Of a DNA stretch of 40,962 bases, positions 1-8,249 are shown in pieces. Each line of letters begins with the position of its first letter. Within the stretch, counting starts at the first letter, position 1. The position numbers were made by a program, and so were the translations under genes. This DNA is from Verrucomicrobiota bacterium (GTDB lineage: Bacteria; Verrucomicrobiota; Verrucomicrobiia; Limisphaerales; VHCN01). A model generated the notes under the pieces. It was not told the DNA's origin. It saw nothing but the letters and a program-made list of their open reading frames with translations, and ran no database searches. The DNA lies in the NCBI GenBank assembly GCA_016871675.1, contig VHCN01000025.1, positions 1 to 40,962 of the forward strand, given 5' to 3'.

Positions 1-919
1 CGGCCTTCATCGTCCACGGCACCACGTTCGCGCCCTGCTCCACGCCCCCCTTCACCGAGGGCATCGCGAGCAGGATGGCGCAAATCATCACCCAGCCGAA
101 CACGCCGGACACCCACACGGAACGCACGATGCCCTTGGGCACGTTCAGCGCCGCGCCAACAGTCTCTTCGCTCGTGTGTGCCGAGGCGTCGAAGCCGGTG
201 ATGGTGTAGGCAGGCAGCAGGAAGCCGAGCGCGAAGAGCCACATCAAGTTGTCCTGCTTCGGGAACACCGCGCCGCCCTCGGGCAGTCCGCTGAAGTTTT
301 CGAACGTCCACAGCCGCGCCCACTCGAAGTGTTTCGTCGCGAGCAGCAACGCGACGGTGAGCACCGTTGCCACGCCAAGAATCAAGTAGCCGCTCAGATC
401 CGTGAGCCGCGTGGTGAGATGGATGCCGTAGTGGTTCAGCAGCCCTTGCGAGAGCGTCATCAGCACGATGACCATCGTGCGAGTGATGTCGGTGTTCACT
501 TCCTTCGGCACGTCGAAGGCTGCCGTGGCGAAGTCGTAAGTGCCCGCGTTGATGGCCGCGAGCACGGTGATGAGGCCGGCCAGGTTGAACCATGCCGTCA
601 CCCAGCCGCACGCGCGACCGCCGAGGATGCTGCCCCAGTGATACAGCCCGCCCGCCGTCGGGAACGCGCTGGCCACCTGCGCCATCGTCGCCGCCACGCA
701 GAGTGAAAACAGGCACACCAGCGGCCAGCCCAATCCGATGCTCGCCCCGCCCGCGCTGCACAAGCCGACGTGGAACGACGTGATGCCGCCCGCGAGGATG
801 CAGATGATGGAGAGGGAGATGGCGAAGTTCGAGAAGCCGCTCATCCGGCGGGACAGCTCCTGTTCGTAGCCGAGCTGGCGGAGCAGCTTCTCGTCGTCGG
901 GGTGGTGCTCGGAGGGCAT
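1..919 (-). CDS. APC-family amino acid permease (C-terminus cut by window edge)
   Basis: This reading frame is open from an ATG at 919 to the window edge, giving 306 residues and no stop, so the C-terminus lies outside. After a short polar N-terminus (MPSEHHPDDEKLLRQLGY) there are alternating hydrophobic helices. The first carries the glycine-rich signature of APC transporters (FAISLSIICILAGGITSF), followed by FPTAGGLYHW, as in the GABA/choline-type permeases. A later segment, ITGFDASAHTSEET, is the typical helix 6-7 region of that branch. The expected role is proton- or sodium-coupled amino acid or amine uptake across the inner membrane. It lies 37 bases downstream of the alcohol dehydrogenase gene on the same strand and may be co-transcribed with it. 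The substrate cannot be read from the sequence. Family assignment is strong; the GABA/choline-like sub-branch is inference. Confidence 0.88.
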   Translation of the reverse strand, partial: MPSEHHPDDEKLLRQLGYEQELSRRMSGFSNFAISLSIICILAGGITSFHVGLCSAGGASIGLGWPLVCLFSLCVAATMAQVASAFPTAGGLYHWGSILGGRACGWVTAWFNLAGLITVLAAINAGTYDFATAAFDVPKEVNTDITRTMVIVLMTLSQGLLNHYGIHLTTRLTDLSGYLILGVATVLTVALLLATKHFEWARLWTFENFSGLPEGGAVFPKQDNLMWLFALGFLLPAYTITGFDASAHTSEETVGAALNVPKGIVRSVWVSGVFGWVMICAILLAMPSVKGGVEQGANVVPWTMKA

Positions 920-956
920 GGTGGAAAGCGTAATGCGTAAGGCGTAAGGAGGGCGG

Positions 957-2117
957 CTACATCGAGGCTTCGTAGAGGGTTCGCAAGTCTGCCTCCGTCA
1001 CGGGAACCGCGTTGGTCCTGTGGCACGGGTCGTCCCAGGCTTGGGCGACGAGGGCGTCGAGGTGCTCCGGCTTCACGCCGTGATCGCGGAGCTTGGTGTT
1101 CAGGCCGATGCTCGCAAGGAATTCCCCGATGAAGGCGATGGTGCGTTCGTCGGCCTCGCGGTCCGGACACTTCATCACTTCCAAGCCGCACGCGACGCCG
1201 ACGCGACGATAGAGGCCGGGTTTGCGCGCGGCGCAGAACTTCATGCTCGCGACAAGGCAGAGGGCGTTCGCGAGGCCGTGGTGGAGGCCGCAGATGTTTG
1301 AGAGCGGGTGCGCGAGCGAGTGGACGACGCCGAGATCCTTCTGGAACGCGACCGCCCCCATCGCGGCGGCGACGAGCATCTTGCCGCGCGCGTCGAGGTC
1401 CTTGCCGCCACGCACCGCGCGGGGCAGCGCGTCCACGATGAGCCGGATGCCTTCGAGTGCGATGCCATCGCACATCGGGTGGAACGCGGGGCACGTGAAG
1501 CTCTCGAGGCAGTGCGTGAGCGCGTCCGCGCCGGTGGCGGCGGTAAGCTTCGGCGGCAGGCCGACGGTGAGTTCGGGGTCGAGGATGACGAGCTTGGCGA
1601 GCAGTTCGGGATGGAAGAGCACGGCCTTGCGCTTCGTGGCGTCGAGCGTGATGACGGAACTGCGGCCCACCTCGCTGCCGGTGCCTGCGGTCGTCGGGAT
1701 CGCGATGAACGGCACGAGGCCCGACCAGTCCGGCTCGTCGTAAAATTTCGCGAGGTCGAAGCCGGGCCGCTTCACGAGCAGCCGCGCCGCTTTGCCCGCG
1801 TCCAGGGCGCTGCCGCCGCCGATGGCGAGGACGCCGTCGCAGTGCTTGTCCTGAAACAGCGCCGCCGGCTCGCGCACGTCGGACTCGATGGGATTCGGAT
1901 GCACGCCGGAGTAGAGGAACCAGTTCGCCCCCTGCGCCGGCACGCCGAGCACCTGCGCGAGCGGGCGGAAGGCGTCGGTGCCGAGCAACCCGTTGTCCGT
2001 CACCACCAGCGGCCGGCGCACGCCGAGCTTCGCGAGCCGGGCGGGCAATTCCCCGAGAGCGCCGGCGCCGAACAGCGTCGTCGTCGGAAATGAAAACGTC
2101 GCGACCGCGGAACTCAT
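957..2117 (-). CDS. Iron-containing alcohol dehydrogenase (type III)
   Basis: The protein has 386 residues, the usual length of group III NAD(P)-dependent alcohol dehydrogenases, which oxidise alcohols or reduce aldehydes in the cytoplasm. The dinucleotide-binding GGGS motif is at residues 100-103 (GGGSALDAGKA), and PTTAGTGSEV follows at 141-150. The metal ligands expected for the family are visible as D198 and H202 (GADALTHCLE), H266 (VVHSLAHPL) and H280 (GLHHGLAN). The frame continues 57 codons upstream, but that part does not look like the family, so I chose the ATG at 2117. The DapA-like gene lies upstream on the same strand and the permease downstream, which suggests a small catabolic operon. 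The substrate is unknown; lactaldehyde, butanol and 4-hydroxybutyrate dehydrogenases share these motifs. Confidence 0.9.
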   Translation of the reverse strand: MSSAVATFSFPTTTLFGAGALGELPARLAKLGVRRPLVVTDNGLLGTDAFRPLAQVLGVPAQGANWFLYSGVHPNPIESDVREPAALFQDKHCDGVLAIGGGSALDAGKAARLLVKRPGFDLAKFYDEPDWSGLVPFIAIPTTAGTGSEVGRSSVITLDATKRKAVLFHPELLAKLVILDPELTVGLPPKLTAATGADALTHCLESFTCPAFHPMCDGIALEGIRLIVDALPRAVRGGKDLDARGKMLVAAAMGAVAFQKDLGVVHSLAHPLSNICGLHHGLANALCLVASMKFCAARKPGLYRRVGVACGLEVMKCPDREADERTIAFIGEFLASIGLNTKLRDHGVKPEHLDALVAQAWDDPCHRTNAVPVTEADLRTLYEASM

Positions 2118-2309
2118 GCGCTGAACAATGTCAGGCGAGGCCGCGCCGCGCACGCCGAATTCGAATCCAGTGCCGCACCACGGCCGAGGTGAACGCTGGT
2201 TCGCGCGGCCATGCTCGGCCTCGTTGGAGGGACGTTTCTGCTGGACTGCCTCACGCCGCGCGGCGCGGCGGTTCGAGGATGAGCCCATCGTCCCGCGACG
2301 AGCGCCACT

Positions 2310-3290
2310 TCAAGCGGCGGTCACCGCCGGTTCCACCGCCGGCTGCTGGGGCATCGCGGCCGCGTTCGCTTCCGCAAGAGCGCGCGCCACCGGGGCAATC
2401 TGTTCCTGCTGCTGCGCATTCAGCACGGAGAGGAACGGCGGCGTGGGACCGGTCTTGGCGATCCCCGAGAGTTCGACCGCGTGATGCAGCACCTTCGCCG
2501 GGCCCCATTGGTCGCGGAGATCCTCGTGTGCGATGAACTTCTCGCGGATGGCCTGAGCCTTGTCGAAATCGCCCGCCGAACACGCCTCGAAGATGTCCTG
2601 CGAAGGCCGCGGCGCGATGCAACCGGAACCCGTGGTGAAGCCCGGCAGTTTCCAGTCGCGCATGTGGCACACCGCCGGGCGCTCGCCGATGCCGCTGATG
2701 ACAAACTTCGACTTCACCCGCTCAAGCAACGCGGCGAGGTAGGTGTCCTCGGCTGGATTCGCGCGCACCACGGCATACTTGATTGCGACGCAAACCCCGT
2801 CACGCACGAGGCGCGCGACTGCGTCCAGCCCGGCGTCTTTGTCGGCACCGAAACTGTTTTCCTCCTTGAGGTAGAGAATGAGTTTCGTCTCGCTCGCCTC
2901 GGCGAACTCGCGCAGGCCCACTTCGAGTCCGGCCGCGTCGCGAGGGTCGCTGCACGGCAGGTGCATGACGGCAGGAAAACGGTGCTTGCGCAGCAACCGT
3001 GTCAGGTCCATGAGCCGGCCGTGGCTCGGGCCCACGCTCGGGATCATCCACCAGTCCTGGGGCGCCGCGGTCATCCAGTCGAAGAGCACCTCGAACTCGG
3101 AGTGCCGGAGGTGGTAGAGAAACGCGTTGCCGCCGAAGAGAAACCGCGTGATCCCGCCCGAGGCGATGTGCTGCACGAGTCGTTGGCATTCCCTGAACTC
3201 GATCAAGCGTCGCGTGTCGTTCCGGCGGGGCAGCGGGGGCACGGCGAAAACCCCGCGAAGGGTTTCAGGGGTCAGGGGCGCGCGATTCAT
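2310..3290 (-). CDS. DapA/NanA-family class I aldolase or dehydratase, divergent
   Basis: This 326-residue protein has the layout of the dihydrodipicolinate synthase/N-acetylneuraminate lyase family, TIM barrels that use a Schiff-base lysine. The probable lysine is K171 (VCVAIKYAV) and the partner tyrosine is Y140 (KLILYLKEE). The segment after the second strand, normally a GTTGE-type loop that contacts the substrate carboxylate, reads FGGNAFLYH here (residues 52-60). This argues against true DHDPS or sialate lyase activity. A conserved-looking C-terminal sequence follows (GFTTGSGCIAPRPSQDIFEA). The C-terminus is rich in alanine and proline. It lies upstream of the alcohol dehydrogenase on the same strand, with a 192-base gap. 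The family is clear. The reaction is unknown; a sugar-acid dehydratase or aldolase role is inference from neighbours. Confidence 0.85.
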   Translation of the reverse strand: MNRAPLTPETLRGVFAVPPLPRRNDTRRLIEFRECQRLVQHIASGGITRFLFGGNAFLYHLRHSEFEVLFDWMTAAPQDWWMIPSVGPSHGRLMDLTRLLRKHRFPAVMHLPCSDPRDAAGLEVGLREFAEASETKLILYLKEENSFGADKDAGLDAVARLVRDGVCVAIKYAVVRANPAEDTYLAALLERVKSKFVISGIGERPAVCHMRDWKLPGFTTGSGCIAPRPSQDIFEACSAGDFDKAQAIREKFIAHEDLRDQWGPAKVLHHAVELSGIAKTGPTPPFLSVLNAQQQEQIAPVARALAEANAAAMPQQPAVEPAVTAA

Positions 3291-3368
3291 CGGGCGGCGA
3301 AACTCTCACGGGCGCGGGAGCTTTGGAAGAGCGAACTCGGCCGCGCCGGGGATGATCGAGAGCTTCGC

Positions 3369-3695
3369 GCCGACGACTGGCCGCAATGGCCCGGGCCGCG
3401 ACGCGACGGTGTGTGGCGTGCCCCCGGCATCATCGAGAAGTTCCCCGCGAGCGGGCCGAAAGTTCGCTGGCGCACACCCATCGGCGCCGGTCACGCCGGG
3501 CCCGCGGTCGCGCTCGACCCGGAAACCGGCAAGGTCAACTGGTCCGTCCCGTTCGAAGTCCGCCCCGGGCTCACCGTGCCGGCGCCGCGGCAGTTTGGCG
3601 ACCCGCACTTCCTCACGAGCCTTTACAACGGCCCGATGCTGCTGACGATCGGCGCGCCCGCCACCAACCCGTTCGACTTCGCCCGCGGCTTCTGA
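3369..3695 (+). pseudogene. Remnant of a PQQ-like (BamB-type) beta-propeller protein
   Basis: One frame encodes a recognisable start of a secreted PQQ-like beta-propeller protein (DDWPQWPGPRRDGVW, then GIIEKFPASGPKVRWRTPIG). It then jumps directly to what looks like a later blade (LDPETGKVNWSVPFEVRPG and HFLTSLYNGPMLLTIGAP) and stops at 3693-3695. Full members of this family usually exceed 400 residues; only about 108 codons remain. No signal peptide or plausible start is visible upstream in frame, as the codons back to the divergent DapA-like gene at 3290 read as non-coding. The simplest reading is a gene that has lost its start, its middle and its C-terminus. Parts of the match to the later blade rest on my memory of the family, so an alignment is needed. 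Confidence 0.6.
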
Positions 3696-3709
3696 TACAC
3701 ACGCGCCCT

Positions 3710-4618
3710 GTGACCGAGCCCGTTCCAAGCCTGCTGGTGCTCATCCCGGCCTACAACGAGGAGCAACGCATCGAGCCCGTGCTCCGCGATTACGCGGAAC
3801 ATTTTCGCCGGCATTACAACGGCAAGTTCCGCCTCATCGTCGTGCTCAACGGCTGCCGCGACAACACGCTCGGTGTCGTCGAACGCGTCGCGCTCGATTT
3901 TCCCGAGGTCAGCGCCGACAACTTCCCCGCGCCCATCGGCAAGGGCGGCGCGCTCATCGAGGGGCTTCGCCTCGCCCCCACCGCGGACCTCATCGGCTAC
4001 GTGGATGCCGACGGCGCGACCCCCCCGCACGCGTTTCACGAACTCGCGAAACTCTGCGACGGCCGTCGCGCGGACTGCGTGGTCGGCTCACGCTGGCTCC
4101 GCGGCGCCGTGCTGCATCAAAGCCAGACGTGGGTGCGCCGCTTTACGAGCCGGTGCTTTCATCTCATCGTCGAGTCGCTTTTCTGGATGCACATCCAGGA
4201 CACGCAATGCCCCGCGAAGGTGATGCGGCGCGAGGCGGCTCAGAAGATCCACGACTCGCTCCGCATCGCGGACCTCGCGTTCGACGTCAACCTCCTCTAC
4301 TCGCTCAAGCGCGCGGGCTTCAAAGTCCTCGAAATCCCGACCGAGTGGACGGACAAGATCGGCTCCAAGGTCACATCCTCGCTCTTCCGCGTCTCGCTCA
4401 CGATGTTCCTGTCCGTCGTGAGGCTGCGGCTGATTCATTCACCGTTCCGGCCGGTGCTCCGCTGGCTGCGCCCGCTCGATGCCTGGATTTACTGCACCCT
4501 TCGCGCGCCCGTGCCGCTCACTTCGAAGGAAGTGGCCGAGCGCAAGGCCGCGAGCGCGCAGGTCGCAACGCAGGGCCCGGCCAAGCCGACCACGCCCGGC
4601 GCGGGAATCACGTCGTAG
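3710..4618 (+). CDS. Family 2 glycosyltransferase (dolichyl/polyprenyl-phosphate type)
   Basis: The protein has 302 residues from a GTG start at 3710; there is no ATG before the first conserved strand. The GT-A fold is shown by LLVLIPAYNEEQRIE at residues 8-22, the nucleotide-sugar/metal DxD motif in VDADGATPP (D99, D101) and the acceptor-region segments VVGSRW and QDTQCPAKVMRR. These are typical of enzymes that transfer glucose or a related sugar to a lipid phosphate such as dolichyl or undecaprenyl phosphate. The C-terminal part (KVTSSLFRVSLTMFLSVVRLR) could form an amphipathic membrane helix, and the last 30 residues are low complexity. It starts 15 bases after the stop of the upstream remnant. 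The family is certain; the sugar and acceptor are not. Confidence 0.87.
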   Translation: MTEPVPSLLVLIPAYNEEQRIEPVLRDYAEHFRRHYNGKFRLIVVLNGCRDNTLGVVERVALDFPEVSADNFPAPIGKGGALIEGLRLAPTADLIGYVDADGATPPHAFHELAKLCDGRRADCVVGSRWLRGAVLHQSQTWVRRFTSRCFHLIVESLFWMHIQDTQCPAKVMRREAAQKIHDSLRIADLAFDVNLLYSLKRAGFKVLEIPTEWTDKIGSKVTSSLFRVSLTMFLSVVRLRLIHSPFRPVLRWLRPLDAWIYCTLRAPVPLTSKEVAERKAASAQVATQGPAKPTTPGAGITS

Positions 4619-4693
4619 TTTGCCGCCCGGCGCGCCCGGCCCGGACCTGCAAGTTCGCTTCCCCGGAGTGCGGCTTCCTGCTACTTCAAGCGC

Positions 4694-6151
4694 GTGCGCC
4701 CTTATCAAAACTTCATCGGCGGCGAATGGACCGCCGCCACGTCCGGACAGACCACGCAGACTTTCAACCCCGCGGACGCGCGCGAGACTGTCGCGCAATA
4801 TCCGTTGAGCAGTCGCGACGATGCGCTCGCCGCGATCGCGTCCGCGACGTCCGCGTTCCCGTCGTGGGCCGCGCAGACGCCCGTTGCACGCGGGCGAGTG
4901 TTGAGCAAGGCCTCGCAACTGATCGAGGCGCGCAAGGCCGAACTCGCCGAACTGCTCACGCGCGAGGAAGGCAAGACGCTCGCCGAGTCCACCGGCGAAG
5001 TGCAGCGCACGGCGGACATCTTCCGTTTCTTCGGCGCGCTCGGCTATCAACTCGGCGGGCAGACCATCCCGCACGATTTGCCGGACCAACTGCTCTATAC
5101 GCGCCGCGAACCGCTCGGCGTCGTTGCGCTCATCACGCCGTGGAATTTCCCCATCGCCATCCCCGCGTGGAAGCTCGCGCCCGCGCTCGTCAGTGGAAAC
5201 GCGGTCGTGCTAAAGCCCGCGTCGCAGGCGCCCGCGATGTCCTGCGAACTCGCGAAGATTCTCGCCGAGGCGGGCCTCCCGAAAGGCGTGCTCAACCTCG
5301 TCATCGGCGAAGGCCGCGCGGTCGGTGGCGAGCTTGCGACGAATCCCGCCGTCGTCGCGCTCTCGTTCACCGGCTCGCACAGCGTCGGTTCGCAAATCTA
5401 CCGGCAACTTGCCGGCCGCATGGCGCGCGCGCAGATGGAAATGGGCGGCAAGAATCCCACCATCGTCCTCGCGGACGCCGATCTCGACCTCGCCGCGCGG
5501 CTCGTGGCCATCGCGGGCTTCGGGCTGACAGGCCAGGCCTGCACGGCGACGAGCCGCGTCATCGTCGAGCGCGGGGTGGCGGACGCCTTCACCGCGAAAC
5601 TGGTCGAAAAGGCAAACGCCGTCGTCGCGGGCAACGGCTTGAAGGCGGGCGTGACGATGGGGCCCGCGGTAAGCAAGCAGCAGCTCGCGACAAATCTCGG
5701 TTACGTGGACCTTGCCGTCGCCGAGGGCGCAACGATCGCGTGCGGCGGGCGGCGGCTCACGGACGGTGACTTCGCCCACGGCCACTTCATGCAACCGACC
5801 GTGCTCACGGGCGTCAAACCATCGGCGCGCATCGCATGCGAGGAAGTGTTCGGACCCGTCGTCGGCATCATCGAAGCGGACAACTTCGACGCCGCGCTCG
5901 CGGTGGCAAACAGCGTGGACGTGGGGCTGAGCGCGTCCCTCGTCACGCGCGACTTGAAGAAGGCGATGCTTTACACCGAGCGCATCCAGGCGGGCGTGGT
6001 GAAGGTGAATCAGATTTCAACCGGCCTTGCCTTGCAGGCGCCGTTCGGCGGGGTGAAGAAGTCGAGCACCGACTCCTTCAAGGAGCAGGGCGCGGGCGCG
6101 GTGGATTTTTACACGCGGATGAAGACCGTTTATCTGGATTACTCGGCGTGA
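4694..6151 (+). CDS. Aldehyde dehydrogenase, alpha-ketoglutaric semialdehyde dehydrogenase-like
   Basis: This is a 485-residue NAD(P)-dependent aldehyde dehydrogenase of normal length, starting at GTG 4694 with the family's usual opening (YQNFIGGEW). The catalytic elements are all present: the asparagine of TPWNFPIAIP, the general base glutamate in QMEMGGKNP, the nucleophilic cysteine in TGQACTATSR, and the FGPVV motif. The C-terminal stretch (LQAPFGGVKKSS, then FYTRMKTVY) closely resembles alpha-ketoglutaric semialdehyde dehydrogenases such as YcbD of Bacillus, which complete sugar-acid and hydroxyproline breakdown. The gene lies 75 bases after the glycosyltransferase and converges on the RDD gene. 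In Bacillus the neighbour of ycbD is a DapA-family dehydratase, which makes the DapA-like gene at 2310-3290 an interesting partner. The exact substrate is inference. Confidence 0.88.
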   Translation: MRPYQNFIGGEWTAATSGQTTQTFNPADARETVAQYPLSSRDDALAAIASATSAFPSWAAQTPVARGRVLSKASQLIEARKAELAELLTREEGKTLAESTGEVQRTADIFRFFGALGYQLGGQTIPHDLPDQLLYTRREPLGVVALITPWNFPIAIPAWKLAPALVSGNAVVLKPASQAPAMSCELAKILAEAGLPKGVLNLVIGEGRAVGGELATNPAVVALSFTGSHSVGSQIYRQLAGRMARAQMEMGGKNPTIVLADADLDLAARLVAIAGFGLTGQACTATSRVIVERGVADAFTAKLVEKANAVVAGNGLKAGVTMGPAVSKQQLATNLGYVDLAVAEGATIACGGRRLTDGDFAHGHFMQPTVLTGVKPSARIACEEVFGPVVGIIEADNFDAALAVANSVDVGLSASLVTRDLKKAMLYTERIQAGVVKVNQISTGLALQAPFGGVKKSSTDSFKEQGAGAVDFYTRMKTVYLDYSA

Positions 6152-6187
6152 GGCCCGGACAGGTCCCATCAGAAACCGTCGTGGCGC

Positions 6188-7696
6188 TCACGCCACCGTC
6201 ACACCTCTCGGCACTTTCACCACAATCGTTCCCGCGATGTGGTCGTGCCACGAGCGCTTCGCGCGGCTCCAGCCCGCCCAGAAGAATCCCACAAACAACA
6301 CCAGCGCCGAGAACACGCTTGCCAGCGCCCGCACGAGTGCCACGGCGAACCCGAGCGGACGGCCATCCTCGCGGACCAGCTTCAACCGCAGTGCCATCCC
6401 GCCCACGGTCGAGCCGGCCAAAGTCCAAAGTCCGACGTGATACACAAACCAACCGAGCGGCAGAAGCACAGGCACGGCTTGGGATCGCGTCACTGCCGTC
6501 ACCAGCAAAACCGCTCCAAGCACGAGCATTGCATCGAGCCCCATCGCGAGCAGCCGGCGCCAGAAACCCGCGCGCGGCCACGCGCCCGCCTGCTGGATGA
6601 GTGGAGGCGTCGAGCCCGGCGCGGCGACCGCTGGATGTTCCACCGGGGCGCGAGGCGCATCGCCGCGCCGCATGCCGCCCACTGCGGCGACGACCGCGTT
6701 GCCGATGCCGAGCACTGTGAAGCCGCCCCACGCCAGGAACCCCAGCACCGGGATCATGTAAAGCAGGTGCAGCACCGCCGCGCCGGCGAGCAGCGCGACC
6801 AGCGGGGATTGCAACGCGGCGACGCCCAGTTGCCGCCCAACCTGCTGGCCCGCGTAGCGATACACCGCGACCTTGCCCAGCAGCATCGCGAGCGCGAGCG
6901 CGCACACGAGGAACGGCACGACAAGCAGGCCGATGCCGGTGAACGCGAGCAGCAGCATCGCGGGGGCGAACAGCACCACGGCGAGCAGCCCCGCGAAGAA
7001 TGACCCCACGGGCTGCCGGTCCAGCGCGTCCACGCATGATTGGAGGGGCTTCGGAAAAATCACCGCGAGCAGCAGGTGAATGAACAGCATGGCCGCGACG
7101 ACCCACCAAACCCATCCGAGCGACGGTGGCAAGGGACGTCCGAGCAACAGCCCGTGCGTCACCCAGTCCACGCCCATGCGCAGCTTCGGGAATTCCGTCC
7201 GCCAGTCTTCGAACCACTTGAACCCGGAGAAGTCGAAGCCCTTGTGCACCCGTGCGCGCGCGCGGATGAGCGCGTCCTCGGGCGCGTGAATCTGCCCGCC
7301 GAGCACAAACACCTCGCGCGCCACCTCGGCCTTCGCGTCCGCGCGGAGGTCGCCTCCGAGCACGACGAGTTCACGACGGATTCGCGCCGCGGGGCCGAGC
7401 GTTGCCGTCCCGAGAATCACGACGAGGTCGCCCACTTCGCCGTCAATCCTCGCGTCGCCCATCAGCACGACAACGTCCCCGACGGTTTCGCCTTCCTTGA
7501 TGACAACATCCTTGCCGACACGGACGATCTCGCCGGGAGCGGACCGGACGCGAAGCATCCCATGACGGAGCTCGCGTCGGGTTTCCTCGCGCGAACGGTT
7601 CGCTTCCGGCGCGGCTTGCGGGTGAGCTCGGGGGAGAAACGCGAGCAGGCACGCCGCGAGAAGCCCCGCGCGAAGGGTGAAACACCGCGGGCGCAT
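6188..7696 (-). CDS. Exported bactofilin-like/RDD-domain membrane protein
   Basis: The product has 502 residues. A signal peptide (about 1-27) is followed by a region of short repeating strands (about 55-145, e.g. GETVGDVVVLMGDARIDGEV) that resembles the right-handed beta-helix of bactofilins and other polymer-forming proteins. Next come five or more hydrophobic helices (about 195-345). The C-terminal 129 residues form an RDD domain: PRAGFWRRLLAMGLDAM, STVGGMALRLKLV and WHDHIAGTIVV. The function of RDD proteins is mostly unknown. The gene is third in the sigma/anti-sigma operon, only three bases after the upstream stop, so it may be an envelope target or a stress-sensing partner of that switch. 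Domain calls are from pattern; the operon role is inference. Confidence 0.8.
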   Translation of the reverse strand: MRPRCFTLRAGLLAACLLAFLPRAHPQAAPEANRSREETRRELRHGMLRVRSAPGEIVRVGKDVVIKEGETVGDVVVLMGDARIDGEVGDLVVILGTATLGPAARIRRELVVLGGDLRADAKAEVAREVFVLGGQIHAPEDALIRARARVHKGFDFSGFKWFEDWRTEFPKLRMGVDWVTHGLLLGRPLPPSLGWVWWVVAAMLFIHLLLAVIFPKPLQSCVDALDRQPVGSFFAGLLAVVLFAPAMLLLAFTGIGLLVVPFLVCALALAMLLGKVAVYRYAGQQVGRQLGVAALQSPLVALLAGAAVLHLLYMIPVLGFLAWGGFTVLGIGNAVVAAVGGMRRGDAPRAPVEHPAVAAPGSTPPLIQQAGAWPRAGFWRRLLAMGLDAMLVLGAVLLVTAVTRSQAVPVLLPLGWFVYHVGLWTLAGSTVGGMALRLKLVREDGRPLGFAVALVRALASVFSALVLFVGFFWAGWSRAKRSWHDHIAGTIVVKVPRGVTVA

Positions 7697-7699
7697 GAC

Positions 7700-8245
7700 T
7701 CAACGCCGCAGGCGCGCGAGCCGCCAGCAAAGCGCGCCGAGCGTGAGCGCGCTCACATACACGGTCGAGAGAAGCATCCCGCCGGCGAAAAGGATGAGCG
7801 CGAAATCGCTGCGCGCGATCGCGGCAAGCGCGCGCGCCAGCACCGCGAGGAACTCACCCGCGGACGTTTGCGCGAACCAGCCCGCGGTCCCGGTTGTTCC
7901 CGCGGTCGCCGATTGCAATGCCCCGGCCGCAAGCCAGCCGACGACGGCCAGCACCGCGACGGCGAGCGGCGCCGAGGCCGCGCGCGCGGCGGCGGGCCAT
8001 AGAAACCACGATTGCTGCCACCACGCGGGGCGCTGCCGGCGCTCGATGGCCGCGAGCACGCCGGCCGCGAGCGAATCCGGCGCATGAAGCGGCGGCAGCG
8101 CGCGGAGCTTCGTGTCGAGCGAACGACGGGCCTCGACTTCAGCGAGCACGCGTGACGCGACTTGCGCCGGGGCCGTCACCTCGGGCAGCGAGCGCAGGCT
8201 TTCGGCGAGCGGGGCGCGGCGCGGGTTGGGAGTGGCTGGTTCCAT
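7700..8245 (-). CDS. Putative anti-sigma factor, two membrane segments
   Basis: The 181-residue protein has a soluble N-terminal half and two membrane segments (about 92-110 and 147-170). The N-terminal half holds two copies of one motif: LRSLPEVTAPAQVASRVLAE at residues 17-36 and LRALPPLHAPDSLAAGVLAA at 47-66. Short LRxLP...AP...VLA segments of this kind are common in membrane proteins encoded beside ECF sigma factors. No zinc-binding HxxxCxxC site is present. The gene starts four bases after the sigma stop and ends three bases before the RDD gene, strong evidence for co-translation. Being directly downstream of an ECF sigma and membrane-anchored are the reasons for the anti-sigma call; sequence alone does not prove binding. 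Confidence 0.7.
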   Translation of the reverse strand: MEPATPNPRRAPLAESLRSLPEVTAPAQVASRVLAEVEARRSLDTKLRALPPLHAPDSLAAGVLAAIERRQRPAWWQQSWFLWPAAARAASAPLAVAVLAVVGWLAAGALQSATAGTTGTAGWFAQTSAGEFLAVLARALAAIARSDFALILFAGGMLLSTVYVSALTLGALCWRLARLRR

Positions 8246-8249
8246 GAAC

